From positions 186,001-250,000 of the forward strand of contig JAEUUZ010000059.1 of assembly GCA_016786765.1 (NCBI GenBank): a stretch of DNA of 64,000 nucleotides. Reading direction: 5' to 3'. The notes under the pieces are model-generated. The model was given only the letters and a program-made list of their open reading frames with translations, was not told the DNA's origin and ran no database searches. Shown here piece after piece: positions 61,188-64,000 of the stretch (position 1 is the stretch's first letter; each line of letters begins with the position of its first letter). The DNA is from Chitinophagales bacterium. Its GTDB lineage: Bacteria; Bacteroidota; Bacteroidia; Chitinophagales; LD1. The position numbers and the translations under genes are program-made.

Positions 61188-63314
61188 ATGATAAATTATT
61201 CAAAAGATAGTGACAATATAGTAACGTTAACGCTCGATAATCCAAACCGAAGCGCCAATCTGATTAACATCGCCTTTGGAGAAAAATTTCGCGAAGTATT
61301 AGCGCAATTGCAGGCCGATACTGACATTCGCGGTATCATTATCACTTCCGCCAAAGATACATTTATGGCCGGAGCCGATATTGATGAGCTGTTTGCAGAA
61401 AGCGATGCACAATCGTTTTTTGATCGCGGACAAGAATTGAAAGCAGGCTTTCGATATCTAGAAACACAAGGGAAACCGGTGGTGGCAGCCATGAACGGCA
61501 CAGCATTGGGCGGTGGTTTTGAATTATGTTTGGCAGCACATCGCAGAATTGCCATCGATAATCCGAAAACACAAATTGGTTTGCCGGAAGTAACATTGGG
61601 CTTATTGCCCGGAGGGGGAGGAGTGGTGAGAATGGTTCGTCTGATTGGCTTACAGCCATCACTACCATTCTTAACGGAAGGTAAAAAGGTATCGCCTAAA
61701 GAAGCATTGAGCAATGGATTAATTCATGAATTGGCAACAGATAAAGACGATTTATTAGCCAAAGCCAAAGCGTACATCCTCGAGAATAAAACAGCAAAAC
61801 AGCCTTGGGATCAAGATGGATATAAAATGCCGGGTGGAACACCACTCACTCCGAAAGTGGCGCAAATGTTGCCGATTGCTCCAGCCATGTTAGCGAAGAA
61901 AACCTACAATAACTATCCTGCGCCATTAGCTATTATGGCTGTGGCTATTGAAGGCGCTGTGGTTGATTTTGAAACAGCAACACGCATTGAGTCGCGTTAT
62001 TTCGCAAAACTGGCAACAGGAAATGTGGCGAAGAATATGATTAATGTGTTTTGGAAACAATTGAATGGTTTGAATGCCGGAGGATCTCGTCCGAAAATTG
62101 AGCAGAAGTATTCTTTCAAAAAAGTAGGTGTAATAGGTGCCGGAATGATGGGAAGTGGTATCGCTTATGCTTGTGCGATGAGTGGCTTAGAGGTAGTGTT
62201 GAAAGACGTTTCGCAAGAAGGAGCCGATAAAGGGAAAGCCTATTCTGAAAACTTGTTGAAGAAGCGCGTAAGTAAAGGAAAATCAACCAAAGAAAAGGCC
62301 GATGAAATTTTAAATCGCATTAAAGCAACGGCTGATGCGAATGATTTAGCTGGATGCGATTTGATTATTGAAGCTGTATTTGAGAATCGTGAATTGAAAG
62401 CAAAGGTAACTGCCGAAGCAGAAGCGGTGATGGATGCAACGGGTGTGTTTGCGTCAAATACTTCAACATTGCCGATTACAGGCTTAGCCGAAAAATCTTC
62501 TCGTCCAAAGCAATTTGTTGGATTGCACTTTTTCTCTCCGGCCGATAAAATGCCTTTAGTAGAAATCATTATCGGCAAAGAAACTTCAGATGAAACATTG
62601 GCAAGAGCCTTTGATTTTGTGAAACAAATTAAGAAGACGCCAATTGTAGTGAACGATTCAAGAGGTTTCTACACATCAAGAGTATTCGCTACCTATGTGT
62701 TAGAAGGTATTGCATTGTTGGAAGAAGGGAATCATCCACGTGCCATAGAGGCAGCAGGTTTGAAAGCCGGAATGCCAGTTGGGCCGTTGGCGTTAACCGA
62801 TGAAGTTTCATTGTCGTTATTCGCGCATATTCGCACACAAACGAATTTGGATTTAGCGGCTGAAGGCAAAGCGATTCCACAACATGCCGCCTATCGTGTA
62901 GTTGATAAAATGTTGGAGATGGGTCGTGAAGGAAAAGCAAAAGGAGCAGGGTTTTACGAGTATCCGAAAGAAAGTGGTGCGAAGAAATTCTTGTGGCCGG
63001 GCTTAGCAGAACAGTTCCCTAATACTATCGATTTAACGGAGCAAGAAATGATTGAACGTATGTTGTTCATTCAGTGTATAGAAACTGTTCGTTGCTTCGA
63101 TGAGAATGTATTAATGTCGGTACCAGATGCCAACATAGGTTCTATTTTCGGATGGGGCTTTGCACCATTTAAAGGTGGAACATTACAGTATATCAACGAT
63201 TATGGTGTAGCTAAGTTTGTTGCTCGTGCGAAAGAGTTGCACGCTAAATACGGTGAGCGTTTTGCGGTTCCGGCTTCATTAGAGCAAAGAGCAGCAGAAG
63301 GGAAAGAGTATTAA
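61188..63314 (+). CDS. fadJ: Bifunctional enoyl-CoA hydratase / 3-hydroxyacyl-CoA dehydrogenase
   Basis: A 708-residue multifunctional enzyme. The N-terminal crotonase domain has AMNGTALGGGFELCLAAH and IGLPEVTLGLLPGGGGVVRM with the two catalytic Glu. The Rossmann dehydrogenase has KVGVIGAGMMGSGIAYACAMSG (residues ~310-330), the catalytic His is in GLHFFSPADKMPLVEII, and the two C-terminal dehydrogenase helical domains follow, with GFYEYP. There is no thiolase domain, consistent with fadA being separate and just upstream. FadB/FadJ naming cannot be split by sequence alone. Confidence 0.93.
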   Translation: MINYSKDSDNIVTLTLDNPNRSANLINIAFGEKFREVLAQLQADTDIRGIIITSAKDTFMAGADIDELFAESDAQSFFDRGQELKAGFRYLETQGKPVVAAMNGTALGGGFELCLAAHRRIAIDNPKTQIGLPEVTLGLLPGGGGVVRMVRLIGLQPSLPFLTEGKKVSPKEALSNGLIHELATDKDDLLAKAKAYILENKTAKQPWDQDGYKMPGGTPLTPKVAQMLPIAPAMLAKKTYNNYPAPLAIMAVAIEGAVVDFETATRIESRYFAKLATGNVAKNMINVFWKQLNGLNAGGSRPKIEQKYSFKKVGVIGAGMMGSGIAYACAMSGLEVVLKDVSQEGADKGKAYSENLLKKRVSKGKSTKEKADEILNRIKATADANDLAGCDLIIEAVFENRELKAKVTAEAEAVMDATGVFASNTSTLPITGLAEKSSRPKQFVGLHFFSPADKMPLVEIIIGKETSDETLARAFDFVKQIKKTPIVVNDSRGFYTSRVFATYVLEGIALLEEGNHPRAIEAAGLKAGMPVGPLALTDEVSLSLFAHIRTQTNLDLAAEGKAIPQHAAYRVVDKMLEMGREGKAKGAGFYEYPKESGAKKFLWPGLAEQFPNTIDLTEQEMIERMLFIQCIETVRCFDENVLMSVPDANIGSIFGWGFAPFKGGTLQYINDYGVAKFVARAKELHAKYGERFAVPASLEQRAAEGKEY

Positions 63315-63331
63315 TCTTATCTGCCCATGCC

Positions 63332-63757
63332 ATGCAAATGAAATACCCTATTTGGTTTAGGCTAATTACTATATGTACTTTCCTCTTTTACATCCTTATG
63401 GGTTGTTGTTTTGGAGAACGATTCATTTATGCAAATGTATTTATTGATTATTCAGGCTTTGTATCGGATACAACATATAATCAATACTACCTAGTTGGAT
63501 CTTTTCAAAGCGATACCTCTCTCAATAATCCGTTTTCAGGTTTTAATTCGCTTAAAGGTTGTTATTTATCATTAGAACATTTTGATGATAACGATTCTAT
63601 AAAGGTCATTATTGAGTTGAATCAAACCGGACATCGGGATACGTTTAGCCGAGGTAAATATCAACTTAAAGGGGAATGCAGAACTGATACTTATAATGAA
63701 TCGGTATTCGTAAATCAAGAACAAAGATTTGGAAAATTGATATCGATTAAACCATAG
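63332..63757 (+). CDS. Small unknown protein, possible lipoprotein
   Basis: A 141-residue protein that begins 17 bases after the fadJ stop. The N-terminus (MQMKYPIWFRLITICTFLFYILMGC) ends in a lipobox-like LMGC, suggesting a lipid anchor; a start two codons later (MKYPIW) is equally possible. The mature region has beta-rich segments (VFIDYSGFVSDTTYNQYYLVGSF, CYLSLEHFDDNDSIKVIIEL) but no known motif. I cannot assign a family. Probably an envelope protein. Confidence 0.6.
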   Translation: MQMKYPIWFRLITICTFLFYILMGCCFGERFIYANVFIDYSGFVSDTTYNQYYLVGSFQSDTSLNNPFSGFNSLKGCYLSLEHFDDNDSIKVIIELNQTGHRDTFSRGKYQLKGECRTDTYNESVFVNQEQRFGKLISIKP

Positions 63758-63761
63758 ATGT

Positions 63762-64000
63762 CTATCGTTCTCCAAACAAAATCGACCCCACACGAATCAT
63801 TGTAGCGCCATGTTTTAGAGCCAATTTGTAATCGGACGACATGCCCATGGATAACTCTTTGAAATAAGGACTATTAGAGAAGAAGTTGTTTTTTATACTT
63901 AGAAAGAGTTTGTGCAAGGTTTCAAATTCTTGCTCAACTTGATCTTCATTATCGGTGTTGGTGGCCATTCCCATTAATCCATGTATTTCGATATTGCTGA
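63762..64000 (-). CDS. YggS/PROSC-family PLP homeostasis protein, C-terminal part
   Basis: The frame runs from the stop at 63762 to the window edge at 64000, so the N-terminus with the PLP-binding Lys is not visible. The visible part reads SNIEIHGLMGMATNTDNE, then LSMGMSSDYKLALKHGATMIRVGSILFGER: the GLMGM(A) and SMGMSxDYxxAxxxGxTxxRxGxxxFG motifs are the C-terminal barrel signatures of YggS. These proteins bind PLP and control amino-acid and vitamin B6 balance without known enzyme activity. Its stop is four bases from the small lipoprotein gene, tail to tail. Confidence 0.88.
   Translation of the reverse strand, partial: SNIEIHGLMGMATNTDNEDQVEQEFETLHKLFLSIKNNFFSNSPYFKELSMGMSSDYKLALKHGATMIRVGSILFGER

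Noticed and set aside
61196-61714. 172-codon minus-strand frame opposite fadJ
   Set aside because: It lies wholly within the crotonase domain of fadJ and resembles no family.

Overview
This 64 kb window is a chromosomal piece of an AT-rich Bacteroidota genome. The evidence is the many type IX secretion (T9SS) cargo proteins with type A or type B (CHU_C) sorting domains, a PorP/SprF protein, a short group-1 sigma factor of the Bacteroidota RpoD type, the gene order ftsX-DUF3098-uppP-truB-ribF, the 482-residue GAPDH, and -7 boxes resembling TAnnTTTG. No tRNA, rRNA, CRISPR array, transposase or prophage gene was seen. Nothing in the window fixes the family or genus.

Layout. 1-3288 (minus): a PKD-type surface protein cut by the window edge, a PorP/SprF protein and a type B T9SS cargo. 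3503-8482 (plus): NlpC/P60 hydrolase, Sir2 deacylase, menC, menE, ogt and hldD, tightly packed and partly overlapping. 8483-13763 (minus): thioredoxin, glutathione peroxidase, a Calx-beta T9SS cargo, gyrB. 13958-19131 (plus): an unknown secreted protein, a large SprB-repeat T9SS cargo, a secreted alpha/beta hydrolase. 19132-19692: a non-coding stretch packed with hairpins and repeat-like elements. 19693-29571: cdd, then GtrA and CDP-alcohol phosphatidyltransferase genes and another T9SS cargo on minus, then an FGGY kinase, a beta-lactamase-like lipoprotein, fbp and a further T9SS cargo on plus. 29630-33296 (minus): the ribF-truB-uppP-DUF3098-ftsX block. 33431-37799: DUF2795, a DUF4197 protein with a Thr/Ser-rich linker, and an M16 peptidase. 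38192-45531 (minus): a lipoprotein, then a glycan/polyprenyl-sugar group made of a membrane glycosyltransferase with TPRs, two methyltransferases, an epimerase-GT2 fusion, a DinB/YfiT-like protein and half a transketolase. 45645-48028 (minus): gap and rpoD. 48183-51398 (plus): an RPE-CBS fusion, DAHP synthase, purM.

The most notable system is at 51486-58623: a small acidic, membrane-anchored unknown protein, then SulP anion transporter, beta-carbonic anhydrase, DabA (DUF2309) and DabB (NuoL-like). The last four are spaced 14, 0 and 3 bases apart. This is an intact inorganic-carbon uptake module: all four zinc-site residues of DabA and of the carbonic anhydrase are visible. No Rubisco or other carbon-fixation gene is in view, so it more likely feeds carboxylases of central metabolism than autotrophy (inference).

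The window closes with a deoxynucleoside kinase, a conserved hypothetical, a thiolase/FadJ beta-oxidation pair, a small lipoprotein and the C-terminal part of a YggS-type PLP protein. Other points of interest are the RPE-CBS and epimerase-GT2 fusions, the orphan transketolase half, a shared palindrome at 19604 and 59346, and a recurring TATATTCG box placed just upstream of several starts.
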